The notes below the pieces were generated by a model that saw only the letters and a program-made list of their open reading frames with translations, was not told the origin of the DNA and searched no databases. A stretch of DNA of 45,117 nt from Chloroflexota bacterium. GTDB lineage: Bacteria; Chloroflexota; Dormibacteria; Dormibacterales; Dormibacteraceae. How positions within the stretch are numbered: the stretch's first letter is position 1; the number at the start of each line of letters is the position of its first letter. Shown here in pieces: positions 18,638 to 26,830 of the stretch. A program made the position numbers and the translations under genes. The stretch spans positions 1 to 45,117 of the forward strand of contig VBEO01000146.1 in assembly GCA_005881825.1 (NCBI GenBank), read 5' to 3'.

Positions 18638-19987
18638 TCAGGCCTTCAGCGCCAGCACCTGCTGGCGCAGGCGCTCCTCCGCATCGAGGGGCGCCCCCAG
18701 CTCGCGGCGTTCGCGGTGCCAGCGCTCCATGGCCAGGTTGAGCTGCGCCTGCTGCAGCCGCGCCAAGCGCCTGTAGGCGCCCAGACCGCTCAGGGTCAGC
18801 ACCTGCATCCGCGCCTGCCAGCGCCGCCAGGGGCTGGTCAGCACGGCCACCTCCGCGGGCGCCACCGTGCCGGTGCCGCCGGCGGCCTCCAGCTCCAGCT
18901 GGCGGCGCAGCGCCTGGCCCTCGACCTGCAGCCCCATCGCCAGCAGCAGCAGCACCACCGCCGTGAACGGCCCGTTCATGAGCAGGGTGCGCAGATGCAC
19001 GCCGATCAGGGCGAAGGCTCCGTCGCCGACCGGAAAGAACTGCAGCCAGGCATCCCAGGCGAAATGCGCGGAGATGGCGACCAGCCAGCCGCCGACGATG
19101 ACGAGGACGCGCTGCCGCATCAGCGGCAGCTGGCGCGCGACCCCCAGCCCGGCGCCGATCAGCGCCGTGTAGGTGGCGTGGCCGAAGAAGAGCCCGACCA
19201 CCTGCCGGAAGTACCACTGGATCCCGGCCACGTGGGCCCCAAAGCCCTCGCCGGCGAAGATCGCGTACATGTGCGTCATGTAGAGGATCGACTCCATGAA
19301 GTTGAAGCCGAGCCCCACGCAGGCGCCGTACACGATGCCGTCGACCACGTCGTCAAACTCGTCCCGCATCACCAGGTAGAGGAGGAGCACCGCCAGACCC
19401 TTCGCCAGCTCCTCGAAGAAGCCGGCGCCGTAGGCGGTGAAGGCGTCCATCCCGGGCCCCGGCACCAGCGCGCTGGCGGCGATCTCGCCCAGTGACGTGT
19501 TGACCCAGATCACCAGCGCCGTCGCGACCACGGCGCCCCAGGCCACGGCCACCATGACCAGCCGCCACGGCTCTTTCTCATTGCGGTCGAGCCGGCGCAC
19601 GACCCAGATCCCGAATGCCGTGGTGGGCAGGCAAGCGATCGCCGAGATCAGAGCCACGAGCGGGGCGTCGCCGGTGAAGAGGAAGAGGTCGACCAGCAGC
19701 AGCCACAGCAGGAACGCGATGCCCAGGATCACCCCCGCTCGCAGCAGGTGCCGGCGCCGCTCGGCGGGATCGCGATCGAAAGCGCGCACGCCGATCCAGG
19801 TGGCCAGCGCCACCAGCGCGATCACCGGCAAACCGAAGACCGAGATCCGGCTGGGGATGGTGCCGAGTACCAGCGAGGTGACGAAGGAGCTCAGGAACAG
19901 GCAGACCACGAGCAGGCCGGCCAGAGCGATGGCCAGCTTGTAGTGCGGGGGCCGCGCCAGCCGGGGGTAGGCCGCGTCGACGCTCAA
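18638..19987 (-). CDS. PrsW-type intramembrane protease family (CPBP-like)
   Basis: A 449-residue membrane protein with about nine helices. The PrsW catalytic motifs are all present: FFEELAKG (Glu192/Glu193), FNFMESILY (Glu232), FFGHATYTALIG (His270) and AHFAWDAW (His308, Asp312). PrsW cleaves membrane-anchored regulators such as anti-sigma factors. The C-terminal 110 residues are cytosolic and helical and unlike PrsW of Bacillus. The start is a TTG that overlaps the stop of the upstream membrane-anchored gene (TTGA), so it is translationally coupled. Its substrate may be that neighbour, or the small sigma-linked protein at 40.1 kb; both are guesses. Confidence 0.87.
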   Translation of the reverse strand: MSVDAAYPRLARPPHYKLAIALAGLLVVCLFLSSFVTSLVLGTIPSRISVFGLPVIALVALATWIGVRAFDRDPAERRRHLLRAGVILGIAFLLWLLLVDLFLFTGDAPLVALISAIACLPTTAFGIWVVRRLDRNEKEPWRLVMVAVAWGAVVATALVIWVNTSLGEIAASALVPGPGMDAFTAYGAGFFEELAKGLAVLLLYLVMRDEFDDVVDGIVYGACVGLGFNFMESILYMTHMYAIFAGEGFGAHVAGIQWYFRQVVGLFFGHATYTALIGAGLGVARQLPLMRQRVLVIVGGWLVAISAHFAWDAWLQFFPVGDGAFALIGVHLRTLLMNGPFTAVVLLLLAMGLQVEGQALRRQLELEAAGGTGTVAPAEVAVLTSPWRRWQARMQVLTLSGLGAYRRLARLQQAQLNLAMERWHRERRELGAPLDAEERLRQQVLALKA

Positions 19988-20472
19988 ACCGCCGATCTCA
20001 CGTAGACCAGCCGCCGGGCCAGCACCTCGACGGGCTGGCCTCCGCTGTAGCGCTCGACCACGAAGTCGTACTCGCCGGGCAGGTTGTGCTTGAAGCCCTC
20101 GGGGATCTTGACGGGGATCACCGAGCGGTCAACCAGCTCGCCCGCCGGTTGGGGACCCACACCGCCCACGTCGGTGCCGAGGATGTTGAACCAGTGGGCG
20201 TCGACGACCATCGAGGCGGGGAGCGAGGTCCAGTCGACCTCCGCGGCGAAGGCGTCATCGGCCGTGAACCGCCGGGTGTCACCTCCGTTGACCTGCTTTG
20301 TCTCGGGGTCGTAGTGGAAGACACCCCTGACGGTGGCGTGCGCGCCGGTGCGCTGGCCTAAAGGCTCGAAGCTGAAGAAGTCCAGCAGGCCCGCGGAGAG
20401 GATCAGGATGCCCACCACGCCCAGGCTGACCATCGCCCAGTAGAGCGGCCGCAGCTCTTCGCCTCGAGTCAC
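19984..20472 (-). CDS. Membrane-anchored protein with extracytoplasmic domain, unknown function
   Basis: A 162-residue protein beginning at the GTG at 20472, which overlaps the MFS stop as GTGA. One membrane helix (MVSLGVVGILILSAGLLDFF) at residues 14-33 is followed by an outside domain of about 125 residues rich in beta-strand-like patterns (ATVRGVFHYDP, SMVVDAHWFNI, DRSVIPVKIPEGF, EYDFVVERYSGG). I do not recognise a family. It is sandwiched between an MFS exporter and a PrsW-type protease in one overlapping operon, so it could be an accessory of the exporter or a protease substrate. A longer frame upstream belongs to the shadow of the MFS gene. Confidence 0.75.
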   Translation of the reverse strand: MTRGEELRPLYWAMVSLGVVGILILSAGLLDFFSFEPLGQRTGAHATVRGVFHYDPETKQVNGGDTRRFTADDAFAAEVDWTSLPASMVVDAHWFNILGTDVGGVGPQPAGELVDRSVIPVKIPEGFKHNLPGEYDFVVERYSGGQPVEVLARRLVYVRSAV

Positions 20473-21665
20473 GGGCGGATGGTAGCCGGACGCTGCCGGA
20501 CCCAGGTCCCGACCACCAGGCCCACCGCGCAGACGGCGGCCGTGCCCCAGAAGGCGGCCACCGGACCGATCGTGTAGAGGCCGCCACCCGCCACCGCGCC
20601 CAGCCCGTTGGCCGCGGTCAAGGCCGCTTCGTAGAGGCCTTGAGTCCGCCCCTGCCGGCCTTCGGGCGCGCGCCGGCTGACCTCGGCGGTGAGTGCCGGC
20701 AAGCCGACCGAGGTGAGCGTCCCCTCGACGACGCCGATCCCGATCAGCACCCAGACGCTGGCCAGGAAGGGGTAAGCGATGTTCAGACCGCCGTGCGTCA
20801 TCAGCGCCGCCGCGGCGGCCCGGAAGTGACCGAGCCGGTCGACGATCCGGCCCAAAAAGGCGTTCAGCAGCAGCACCGGCAGCGCATAGGTGGCATAGGA
20901 GAGGCCGACCAGGAAGGTGGTCGCGCCGCGTCCGGTCAGATACAGCGGCCAGACGGCCTCGTAGGTGCCGAAGGCGTAGTAGATCGGCGCGCCCAGCGCC
21001 ACCAATGGCAGCAGGCGCCGGAGCAGCACCCAGGGGTTGGCAGGCGGCGCTATGCCGGCGGCGACCAGGTGCGGCAGGCGGGGCAGGCCGAGCAGCAGCG
21101 CGGTGGCCAGGGCGCAAATGAGCGCCGAGCCCAGGAAGACGGCGTCCAGCCGCAGCCCGGCCGCGGCCCCTCCCAGCACCGGACCCAGCAGGATGCCGGT
21201 CATCTCGGTCGCGCGCAAACGGCCGTAGGCGGTTCCGCGCCCGGCCGCTGGCGTGAGGTCGGCGACCATGGCCACCGCCGTCGGGTAGTACAGCGCCGCC
21301 ACGCCGGCGTGCAGGAAGCGCAGGCCCAGGTAGGCGAACAACGGCAGCGGCAGCAGGTAGCAGAGGGAGAGCAGCGCGTAGGCGCCCATCGCGAAAAGCA
21401 CCACCGGCCGGCGGCCGAACCGGTCGGAGAGGCTGCCGGCGGGATAGTAGAGGAGGATCTTGGCCAGCACGCCGCTGGCGATCACCGCCCCCACCAACAG
21501 CGACCCGCCGCCGCGAGCCCGCAGGAACAGGGGCAGGATCGGGAAGAAGAACTGCACCCCGGTCTCGATCAGGCCGTTGCCGGCGAGCAGGATCCAGAAG
21601 GCCCGCGGCGGGCTCGGAATTTGGTTCTCCGGCCGGGCCGTCGGCAGACTGGATCCAGTGCTCAT
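20469..21665 (-). CDS. MFS transporter, drug-efflux-like
   Basis: A 398-residue, 12-helix transporter of standard length. The loop 2-3 motif GSLSDRFGRRPVVL and its later counterpart FLGRIVDRLGHFRAA are present, with LRFLHAGVAALYYPTA and RLRATEMTGILLGPVLGG as typical helices 4-5 (motif C-like). It most resembles DHA-type exporters; the substrate is unknown. The ATG at 21665 is only ten bases from the divergent lipoprotein start at 21676, and no Shine-Dalgarno precedes it, so it may be leaderless. It is the first gene of an overlapping operon with the anchored protein and the PrsW-like protease. Confidence 0.88.
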   Translation of the reverse strand: MSTGSSLPTARPENQIPSPPRAFWILLAGNGLIETGVQFFFPILPLFLRARGGGSLLVGAVIASGVLAKILLYYPAGSLSDRFGRRPVVLFAMGAYALLSLCYLLPLPLFAYLGLRFLHAGVAALYYPTAVAMVADLTPAAGRGTAYGRLRATEMTGILLGPVLGGAAAGLRLDAVFLGSALICALATALLLGLPRLPHLVAAGIAPPANPWVLLRRLLPLVALGAPIYYAFGTYEAVWPLYLTGRGATTFLVGLSYATYALPVLLLNAFLGRIVDRLGHFRAAAAALMTHGGLNIAYPFLASVWVLIGIGVVEGTLTSVGLPALTAEVSRRAPEGRQGRTQGLYEAALTAANGLGAVAGGGLYTIGPVAAFWGTAAVCAVGLVVGTWVRQRPATIRP

Positions 21666-21675
21666 GGGGAGGTCA

Positions 21676-22710
21676 ATGGTCCGGCTTGGGCTGCTCGTCA
21701 TGCTGGCCGCCCTCAGCGGCTGCAGCGTGTTGGGTTCCGGCGGCTGCAGCAGGACCGCTCCGGTGCCCCTGGTCGAGATGCCACTGCCGCCGGCCCACGG
21801 TAAGACGCTGAGCGTCGACGCCATGGACGTCGACCAGCAGGCCCACCTGGTGTTCACGGCGGATCGCACGCTGGCTGGTGTGGACGTGGTCGACGTTTCG
21901 GGCCGCACGCCGCAGTTCGTGACCACGGTGCCCGTCGGTGCTCCCAATGGGCTGGCGGTGGCGCCGGACCTGCAGCTGGTGGCGGCGGCGCTGAACGGCG
22001 GCGTGCTGGCCATCATCAGCACCGACCGGTCGGCGGCCACGCCGTTTGCCGTGCTGCGCCGGATCGCGACCGGGGGCAAGACCGCCGACCTGGTCGGCTA
22101 TGACGCGCGCGAGCACCGCTTCTTCGTGGCCGATCCCGATGGCGGCACCCTGTACGACGTGGACCCCACCGGCGCCCGGCCACCGCGGGGCATCGCGCTG
22201 GGGGCGGGCATGGAGCAGCCGGCCTGGGATCCCAACTCGGGACAGGTGCTGGTGGCGGGCGGCTCCTATGACGGCCTGTACGAGGTCGACCCCATGACCG
22301 ACGCGCTGCTGGCGCGCCGCCCCCTCAGCTCCGGCTGCAACCCCAACGGGCTGGCGATCAATCCGAACGCCCAGATCGCGCTGCTGGGCTGCAGCGCCCG
22401 CGGCTATCAGCAGGTCCTGTTCTGGGACCTCAGACACGCCAAGCTGATGCGCGCGGACCGCGAGGTGGGCGCCGGTGACCTGGCCAGCTACGACGCCGTC
22501 GCCAACCGCTTCTTCTTCGCGGCTTCGCACTTCAGCTCGGGACCCGAGGTGGCGATCTTCGACGGTTCCAGCGGCGCCTACCAGACCGCCGTGGTGCTGC
22601 CGGCGGCGGCCAATTCGGCGGTCTTCGACGAGGTCAACCGCGTCGTCTACACGACCGACGCCCGCCCAGGCAAGGGCGGCCTCTTCCGCTTCACCGTGCC
22701 CGCCTGCTGA
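21676..22710 (+). CDS. Beta-propeller lipoprotein (YncE/YVTN-like repeats)
   Basis: A 344-residue secreted lipoprotein. The signal MVRLGLLVMLAALSGCS ends in an LSGC lipobox, so the mature N-terminal Cys would be acylated. Repeated blade motifs follow, such as LVFTADRTLAGVDVVDVSG, RFFVADPDGGTLYDVDP, VLVAGGSYDGLYEVDP and RVVYTTDARPGKGGLFRF, consistent with a seven-blade propeller of the YncE/NHL type. It probably binds a ligand or protein at the cell surface. The ATG at 21676 has GGGGAGG directly upstream, which fixes the start, and lies ten bases from the divergent MFS start. Confidence 0.85.
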   Translation: MVRLGLLVMLAALSGCSVLGSGGCSRTAPVPLVEMPLPPAHGKTLSVDAMDVDQQAHLVFTADRTLAGVDVVDVSGRTPQFVTTVPVGAPNGLAVAPDLQLVAAALNGGVLAIISTDRSAATPFAVLRRIATGGKTADLVGYDAREHRFFVADPDGGTLYDVDPTGARPPRGIALGAGMEQPAWDPNSGQVLVAGGSYDGLYEVDPMTDALLARRPLSSGCNPNGLAINPNAQIALLGCSARGYQQVLFWDLRHAKLMRADREVGAGDLASYDAVANRFFFAASHFSSGPEVAIFDGSSGAYQTAVVLPAAANSAVFDEVNRVVYTTDARPGKGGLFRFTVPAC

Positions 22711-22730
22711 GGATTGATGACAATGCAGCC

Positions 22731-23018
22731 ATGAGCGAGAAACCGCTTTGGGATCGCTTCCAGACCGACATGAGCGAGCTCGGCGACCGGCTCCGCGACG
22801 CCTACCAGTCCGCGCCCACCGAGGGTGCGCGAGCCGAGCTGAAGGCCTCGGTGGACCGCCTGCAGGAAGCCGCCGAAGCCGTTTTCAAATCGATCGACCA
22901 CGTGGCCAAGGACCCTCAGGTGCGCGCCGGCACCCGCCGGGCCGCGAAGTCGTTCGGTGACGCGGTCGCGGAAACCTTCCGCCAGGTCGCGGACAGCCTG
23001 CGTTCCAAGAAGCCGTAG
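22731..23018 (+). CDS. Small charged helical protein, unknown function
   Basis: A 95-residue, soluble, highly charged protein with no Cys. It is almost entirely predicted helix with amphipathic stretches (AELKASVDRLQEAAEAVFKS; DAVAETFRQVADSLRSKKP) and could form a coiled coil or helical bundle. I do not assign a family beyond a general resemblance to small cytosolic proteins of high-GC Terrabacteria. It begins 20 bases after the propeller lipoprotein and ends three bases before the next membrane protein, so it is likely part of that operon. Confidence 0.7.
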   Translation: MSEKPLWDRFQTDMSELGDRLRDAYQSAPTEGARAELKASVDRLQEAAEAVFKSIDHVAKDPQVRAGTRRAAKSFGDAVAETFRQVADSLRSKKP

Positions 23019-23021
23019 GCC

Positions 23022-24077
23022 ATGTGGCAGACCGCGCCGGGCCACGGCGAGGCACTCGTGGTGGGAATCCTGGCGCTGGCCTGCTGGCTGTTGCTGGGCC
23101 GGCGGTTGTACCGCGCGTCGCCGGTCTCTCTGCGCCTGGGCACAGCCCTGGCCGCCTTCAGCGGCGGCGCCCACCTGGGCCTGGTCGGTGGCTCCCACGG
23201 TGCGGTCACCAACCTGCTTTTCTTCGTCGACGGCGTGGCTCTGCTGGCGATCGCGCCGCTGGCCTTCAGCGGCCTGGCCTGGCGGCTGCCGGCGGCTCTG
23301 CTGCTGGCCGGCACGGTGCTCGCCTACCTGGTCTACCTGCTGGCGGGTTGGGAGGCGCCCGACCAGGTGGGGCTGGCGACCAAGCTGGTCGAGATCGCCG
23401 CCCTCGGTCTGCTGCTGATCCCGGTGGGGCCGCGGCCGCGCCTCCCCTGGGTCCGCTGGCCGGCGGTGCTGCTCGCGGTGCCGATGCTGACGATCGGCAG
23501 CGGGCTGGTGACCTGGGGTGTGACGCTGGCCCGGCCCGACGCCACCCATCAGCACCTCGGCGCCACCGTCAAGGTCGCGGCCGGCACGCCGACGCCGGAA
23601 GAAAAGGCGTACGCGGATTGGCTGCTCACGCAGACCAGGGCGGCCATCGCGCCCTATCGGGACACCCGGTTGGCCTTCGCGGCCGGCTACAGGCCGCAGA
23701 GTTCGGCGGGCGCCGTGCACTGGATCAACGACGCCCTGGTCAAAGCCGGCCCGGCGCTCGATCCCAACCACCCGCAGGGGCTGGTTTATGTGACCGGCCG
23801 CCACGGGCCGGTGCTGGTGGGCGCCATGTTCCAGGGGCGTAAGGTCGGCGATTTCGGCCCGGATCCGGGTGGGCCACTGACCGCCTGGCACGAGCACGAG
23901 CACATCTGCTTCAGCCCGGCCGGTTTCGACCTGGAGTCGCCCTATGCCGGCTGTCCCCTGGGGTCGGTCAGCGTGTCCGTGCCCCCGATGCTGCACGTCT
24001 GGATCGTGCCCAACCCCGGCGGCCCCTTCGCCATCGATCTTGACCCGCGCGTGATCAGGGCCATCCAGCGTGCCTGA
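23022..24077 (+). CDS. Polytopic membrane protein with exported His/Cys-rich C-terminal domain
   Basis: A 351-residue protein. Residues 8-175 hold about six membrane helices with no recognised motif. The remaining 175 residues form an outside domain with blocks I remember from uncharacterised actinobacterial proteins: FAAGYRPQSSAGAVHWIND, DPNHPQGLVYVTGRHGPVLV, GPDPGGPLTAWHEHEHICFS and PPMLHVWIVPNPGGPFAIDL. The cluster W-H-E-H-E-H-I-C plus a second Cys (YAGCPLG) and the final LHVW histidine look like a metal site. The function is unknown; a copper or haem-related role is possible. It overlaps the next small membrane gene by eight bases. Confidence 0.75.
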   Translation: MWQTAPGHGEALVVGILALACWLLLGRRLYRASPVSLRLGTALAAFSGGAHLGLVGGSHGAVTNLLFFVDGVALLAIAPLAFSGLAWRLPAALLLAGTVLAYLVYLLAGWEAPDQVGLATKLVEIAALGLLLIPVGPRPRLPWVRWPAVLLAVPMLTIGSGLVTWGVTLARPDATHQHLGATVKVAAGTPTPEEKAYADWLLTQTRAAIAPYRDTRLAFAAGYRPQSSAGAVHWINDALVKAGPALDPNHPQGLVYVTGRHGPVLVGAMFQGRKVGDFGPDPGGPLTAWHEHEHICFSPAGFDLESPYAGCPLGSVSVSVPPMLHVWIVPNPGGPFAIDLDPRVIRAIQRA

Positions 24078-24516
24078 GGCGCGCAGCGCCGGTCGGGCGG
24101 AGACCGTGTTCGTGCTGCTCCTGATCCAGGGCGCGGCCTGGGGCTTGGCGGCGATCTCGGGCTTCGTGGCCGCGCTCCCGGGCCAGCCCGCGATGGCCTT
24201 GCTCGGACTCTTCACGTTGCTGCTGGCGGCCGTGACCGTCTGGTTGGGAGTGGCCTTGCTCTACCGGGTGCGGGCGGCGCGGCGCTTGCTGATCGGCCTG
24301 GAGTGGACCTGCCTGGCCGGCACTCTGCTCGTCTGGCTGCTGCCCGGCAACGCCCCCGGCCCGGTGGCACTGCTGATGGGCCTGGGCTTGCCCGCGACCC
24401 TGCTCTGGCTGCTGCACGTACGCTCGGCCGAGTGGACGCGGACGTCATCGTGGTCGGCGCCGGCCTCTCCGGGCTGGTCGCCACCTCCGAGTTGGCGGCC
24501 GCCGGCCGCCGGGTAG
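24070..24516 (+). CDS. Small four-helix membrane protein, unknown function
   Basis: A 148-residue frame starting at the GTG at 24070, overlapping the gene upstream by eight bases. Four hydrophobic helices fill residues 10-118 (FVLLLIQGAAWGLAAISGF, ALLGLFTLLLAAVTVWLGVA, LEWTCLAGTLLVWLLPG, LLMGLGLPATLLWLL). The last 30 residues, Trp/Ser/Pro-rich, read over the start of the FAD dehydrogenase in another frame (85 bases of overlap) and look non-native. The real protein may originally have ended near residue 120. No family is recognised. Confidence 0.6.
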   Translation: MPEARSAGRAETVFVLLLIQGAAWGLAAISGFVAALPGQPAMALLGLFTLLLAAVTVWLGVALLYRVRAARRLLIGLEWTCLAGTLLVWLLPGNAPGPVALLMGLGLPATLLWLLHVRSAEWTRTSSWSAPASPGWSPPPSWRPPAAG

Positions 24517-26075
24517 TACTGCTCGAGCAGGAACCCCCGAGCTCGCTGGGCGGGCAGGCCTTCTGGTCGTTCGGCGGCCTGATGCTCGTCGACTCGCCCG
24601 AGCAGCGCCGGCTGGGGATCCGGGACTCACACGAGCTGGCGCTCCAGGACTGGCTGGGCAGCGCGGCCTTCGACCGGCCGGAAGACGTCTGGGCACGGCG
24701 CTGGGCCGAGGCCTACGTGGCCTTCGCGGCGGGCGAGAAGCGGGCCTGGCTGCACGGCAGAGGAATGCGCTGGTTCCCGGCCGTCCAGTGGGCAGAGCGC
24801 GGCGGCTACCTGGCTATCGGCCACGGCAACTCGGTGCCCCGCTTCCACATCACCTGGGGCACTGGACCGGGCGTGGTCGAGCCCTTCGTCGCCGACCTCC
24901 AGCGCGCTTTTGACGCGGGCCTGGTCTCGGTGCGCTTCCGCCACCGCGTCACCGGGCTTTCCGTGCGGGCGGGGACGGTGGAGGGGGTGACCGGCGAGCT
25001 TCTGGCGCCGTCGGGGCTGGAGCGCGGGACCCCGAGCCCGCGGGAGGTGGTGGGTGATTTCGAGCTGAGCGCCCAGGCCGTGCTCGTGACGTCGGGCGGC
25101 ATCGGCGCCAACCACGACCTGGTGCGCCGCAAGTGGCCGCCGCGCCTGGGCATGCCGCCGGAGCGGATGCTCTCGGGCGTCCCCGACTACGTCGACGGCC
25201 GGATGCTGGAGGTGGTGACGGAAGCGGGCGGCGCCCTCGTCAACGCCGACCGCATGTGGAACTACCCGGAAGGCGTCCGCAACCACGATCCGATCTGGAG
25301 CCGGCACGGCATCCGCATCCTCTCCGGGCCATCGCCCCTATGGCTGGACGCGACCGGCCGCCGGCTGCCGGTGCCATTGTTCCCGGGGTTCGACGCCCTG
25401 GGCGCGCTCCAGCACATCACCTGCGCCGGACACGACCACTCCTGGTTCGTCCTCAATCAACGCATCGTCCAGCGCGAGTTCGCGCTGTCCGGGTCGGAGC
25501 AGAATCCCGACCTGACCGGGCGCAGCTGGCGGCGGTTGTTGAGCCGGGTGCGCCGGGGCGCGGTGACTCCCGTCGGTCAGTTCGTGCGCAGGGGCTTCGT
25601 GACCGCCGGCAGCGTCGCGGCGCTGGCGGCGGGAATGAACGGGGTTTCCGGTGAGGATCTCGTCGACCCGGCGGTGCTGGGGTCCGAGATCGAAGCGCGC
25701 GACCGGGAGGTGGCGAGCGGCCTGGGCAAGGATGCCCAATTGGCGGCCATCCATGCCGCCCGGCGCTACCGCGTCGATAGGTATTTGCGCGTCGCCAAGC
25801 CGCATCGCCTGCTCGATCCCGCCGCCGGGCCCCTGATCGCGGTCCGGCTGTGGATTCTCACGCGGAAGACGCTGGGCGGCCTGCAGACCGACCTGTCCAG
25901 CCGCGTGCTGCGGCCGGACGGAGAGCCGTTCCCGGGCCTATATGCCGCCGGCGAGGTCGCCGGCTTCGGCGGCGGCGGCATGCACGGCTACCGTGCGCTC
26001 GAAGGCACCTTCCTGGGCGGCTGCCTTTTCTCAGGCCGAGCGGCCGGCCGCGCCGCCGCGGCCGCGGTCACGTAG
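24432..26075 (+). CDS. FAD-binding dehydrogenase (COG3573-like flavoprotein)
   Basis: A 547-residue flavoprotein. The N-terminal dinucleotide fold is DADVIVVGAGLSGLVAT with the acidic end VVLLEQE. Further blocks are GGQAFWSFGGLMLVDSPEQR, the long insert with RFHITWGTGPGVVEPF, and the C-terminal FAD-closing segment GLYAAGEVAGFGGGGMHGYRALEGTF. It resembles COG3573 predicted oxidoreductases, related to 3-ketosteroid dehydrogenases and fumarate reductases; the substrate is unknown. I chose the GTG at 24432, three codons before the fold; the frame open to 24303 is shadow of the upstream membrane gene. Its TAG stop is the first part of a palindromic repeat. Confidence 0.9.
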   Translation: MDADVIVVGAGLSGLVATSELAAAGRRVVLLEQEPPSSLGGQAFWSFGGLMLVDSPEQRRLGIRDSHELALQDWLGSAAFDRPEDVWARRWAEAYVAFAAGEKRAWLHGRGMRWFPAVQWAERGGYLAIGHGNSVPRFHITWGTGPGVVEPFVADLQRAFDAGLVSVRFRHRVTGLSVRAGTVEGVTGELLAPSGLERGTPSPREVVGDFELSAQAVLVTSGGIGANHDLVRRKWPPRLGMPPERMLSGVPDYVDGRMLEVVTEAGGALVNADRMWNYPEGVRNHDPIWSRHGIRILSGPSPLWLDATGRRLPVPLFPGFDALGALQHITCAGHDHSWFVLNQRIVQREFALSGSEQNPDLTGRSWRRLLSRVRRGAVTPVGQFVRRGFVTAGSVAALAAGMNGVSGEDLVDPAVLGSEIEARDREVASGLGKDAQLAAIHAARRYRVDRYLRVAKPHRLLDPAAGPLIAVRLWILTRKTLGGLQTDLSSRVLRPDGEPFPGLYAAGEVAGFGGGGMHGYRALEGTFLGGCLFSGRAAGRAAAAAVT

Positions 26076-26099
26076 GGGCGGGACTTGCCCCGCCCTTTA
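26073..26099. repeat. Palindromic repeat (family 1) supplying both convergent stop codons
   Basis: The 27-base stretch between the convergent FAD dehydrogenase and VOC genes reads TAG, then a GGGCGGG/CCCGCCC inverted pair around ACTTG, then TTA. Its first three bases are the dehydrogenase stop, and its last three are the reverse complement of the VOC stop. It matches the GTAGGGG...GCCCC pattern of the copies near 1.8 kb. Confidence 0.6.
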
Positions 26100-26633
26100 G
26101 AGGCCCTCGCGCAGAAGGCCGCTCAGGTCGAGGCGGCGGTTGCCGAGCGACAGATGGCCATCGGCGTCTCGGTCCCACTCCTCGCGCGGCCGGTCCCAGG
26201 CCAGCTCCAACCCGTTCTCCTCGGGGTCGCGCAGGTAGATCGCCTCGTGGGTCCCATGGTCGTTGTAGCCGTCGATCGGCCAGCGCGCCTCGGCCAGCCG
26301 GCGCAGGGCGTCGCCCAGGTCGGCGCGCGTCGGGTACTTGATGGCGATGTGGTAGAGGCCGGTGGTGCCGGGCGGCGGCGGGGTGCCGCCCTTCGACTCC
26401 CAGGTGTTGAAAGCGAGGTGGTGGTGATAGCCGCCGGCGGACATGAAGAGGGCGTCGGGCATCTGAAAGACGACGTCGAATCCCAGGATGTCGACATAGA
26501 AGGCGCGAATTTTGGCGAGGTCGGCGGCACGCATATGGACGTGGCCGATGCTGGTGCCCTCGGCGACTGGCCGGGTGGCGCGCTCGCGGGGCACGATGGT
26601 CCCCTGGAGGTCGGGGGTTACGGTCTGGCTCAT
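26097..26633 (-). CDS. VOC-superfamily protein (glyoxalase/extradiol dioxygenase fold)
   Basis: A 178-residue two-module protein with the metal-binding pattern of the vicinal-oxygen-chelate fold: His in TSIGHVHMRA, the YHHHLAFNTWES loop, His in GLYHIAIKYP, and Glu in DPEENGLELAWD. It resembles CatE-type catechol 2,3-dioxygenases in layout but is shorter (usually about 280 residues), so it may be a single functional unit with another substrate. The start at 26633 lies about 50 bases downstream of the tRNA-Leu 3' end on the same strand. Its stop falls in a palindromic repeat shared with the convergent dehydrogenase gene. Confidence 0.85.
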   Translation of the reverse strand: MSQTVTPDLQGTIVPRERATRPVAEGTSIGHVHMRAADLAKIRAFYVDILGFDVVFQMPDALFMSAGGYHHHLAFNTWESKGGTPPPPGTTGLYHIAIKYPTRADLGDALRRLAEARWPIDGYNDHGTHEAIYLRDPEENGLELAWDRPREEWDRDADGHLSLGNRRLDLSGLLREGL

Positions 26634-26683
26634 GACGTCATGAACCTTACCCGCGGGCCCACGATTTCATGCGCTGGCGTGCG

Positions 26684-26769
26684 TGGTGCGGCGGAGAGGA
26701 TTTGAACCTCCACGAGGTTGCCCTCACTAGCTCCTGAAACTAGCGCGTCTGCCGTTCCGCCACCGCCGC
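26684..26769 (-). tRNA. tRNA-Leu (anticodon CAG)
   Basis: An 86-base tRNA with encoded CCA end. The acceptor stem is GCGGCGG/CCGCCGC, the D arm begins TGGCGGAACGGCAGACGCG, the anticodon loop is TTCAGGA with CAG, and a long variable arm (class II) precedes GAGGTTCAAATCCTC. The class II arm plus anticodon identify leucine, decoding CUG. Confidence 0.96.
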
Positions 26770-26786
26770 CGGTAGGGAGGCTGACC

Positions 26787-26792
26787 AGTATA
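26787..26792 (-). promoter_or_regulatory. Probable -10 element of the tRNA-Leu promoter
   Basis: TATACT on the minus strand lies 18 bases before the tRNA 5' end, the expected distance for a stable-RNA promoter. No good -35 hexamer is seen. Confidence 0.45.
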
Positions 26793-26830
26793 AGGACGGC
26801 GCAACGGGCGTCCCCACCGGCAGCGCGACC

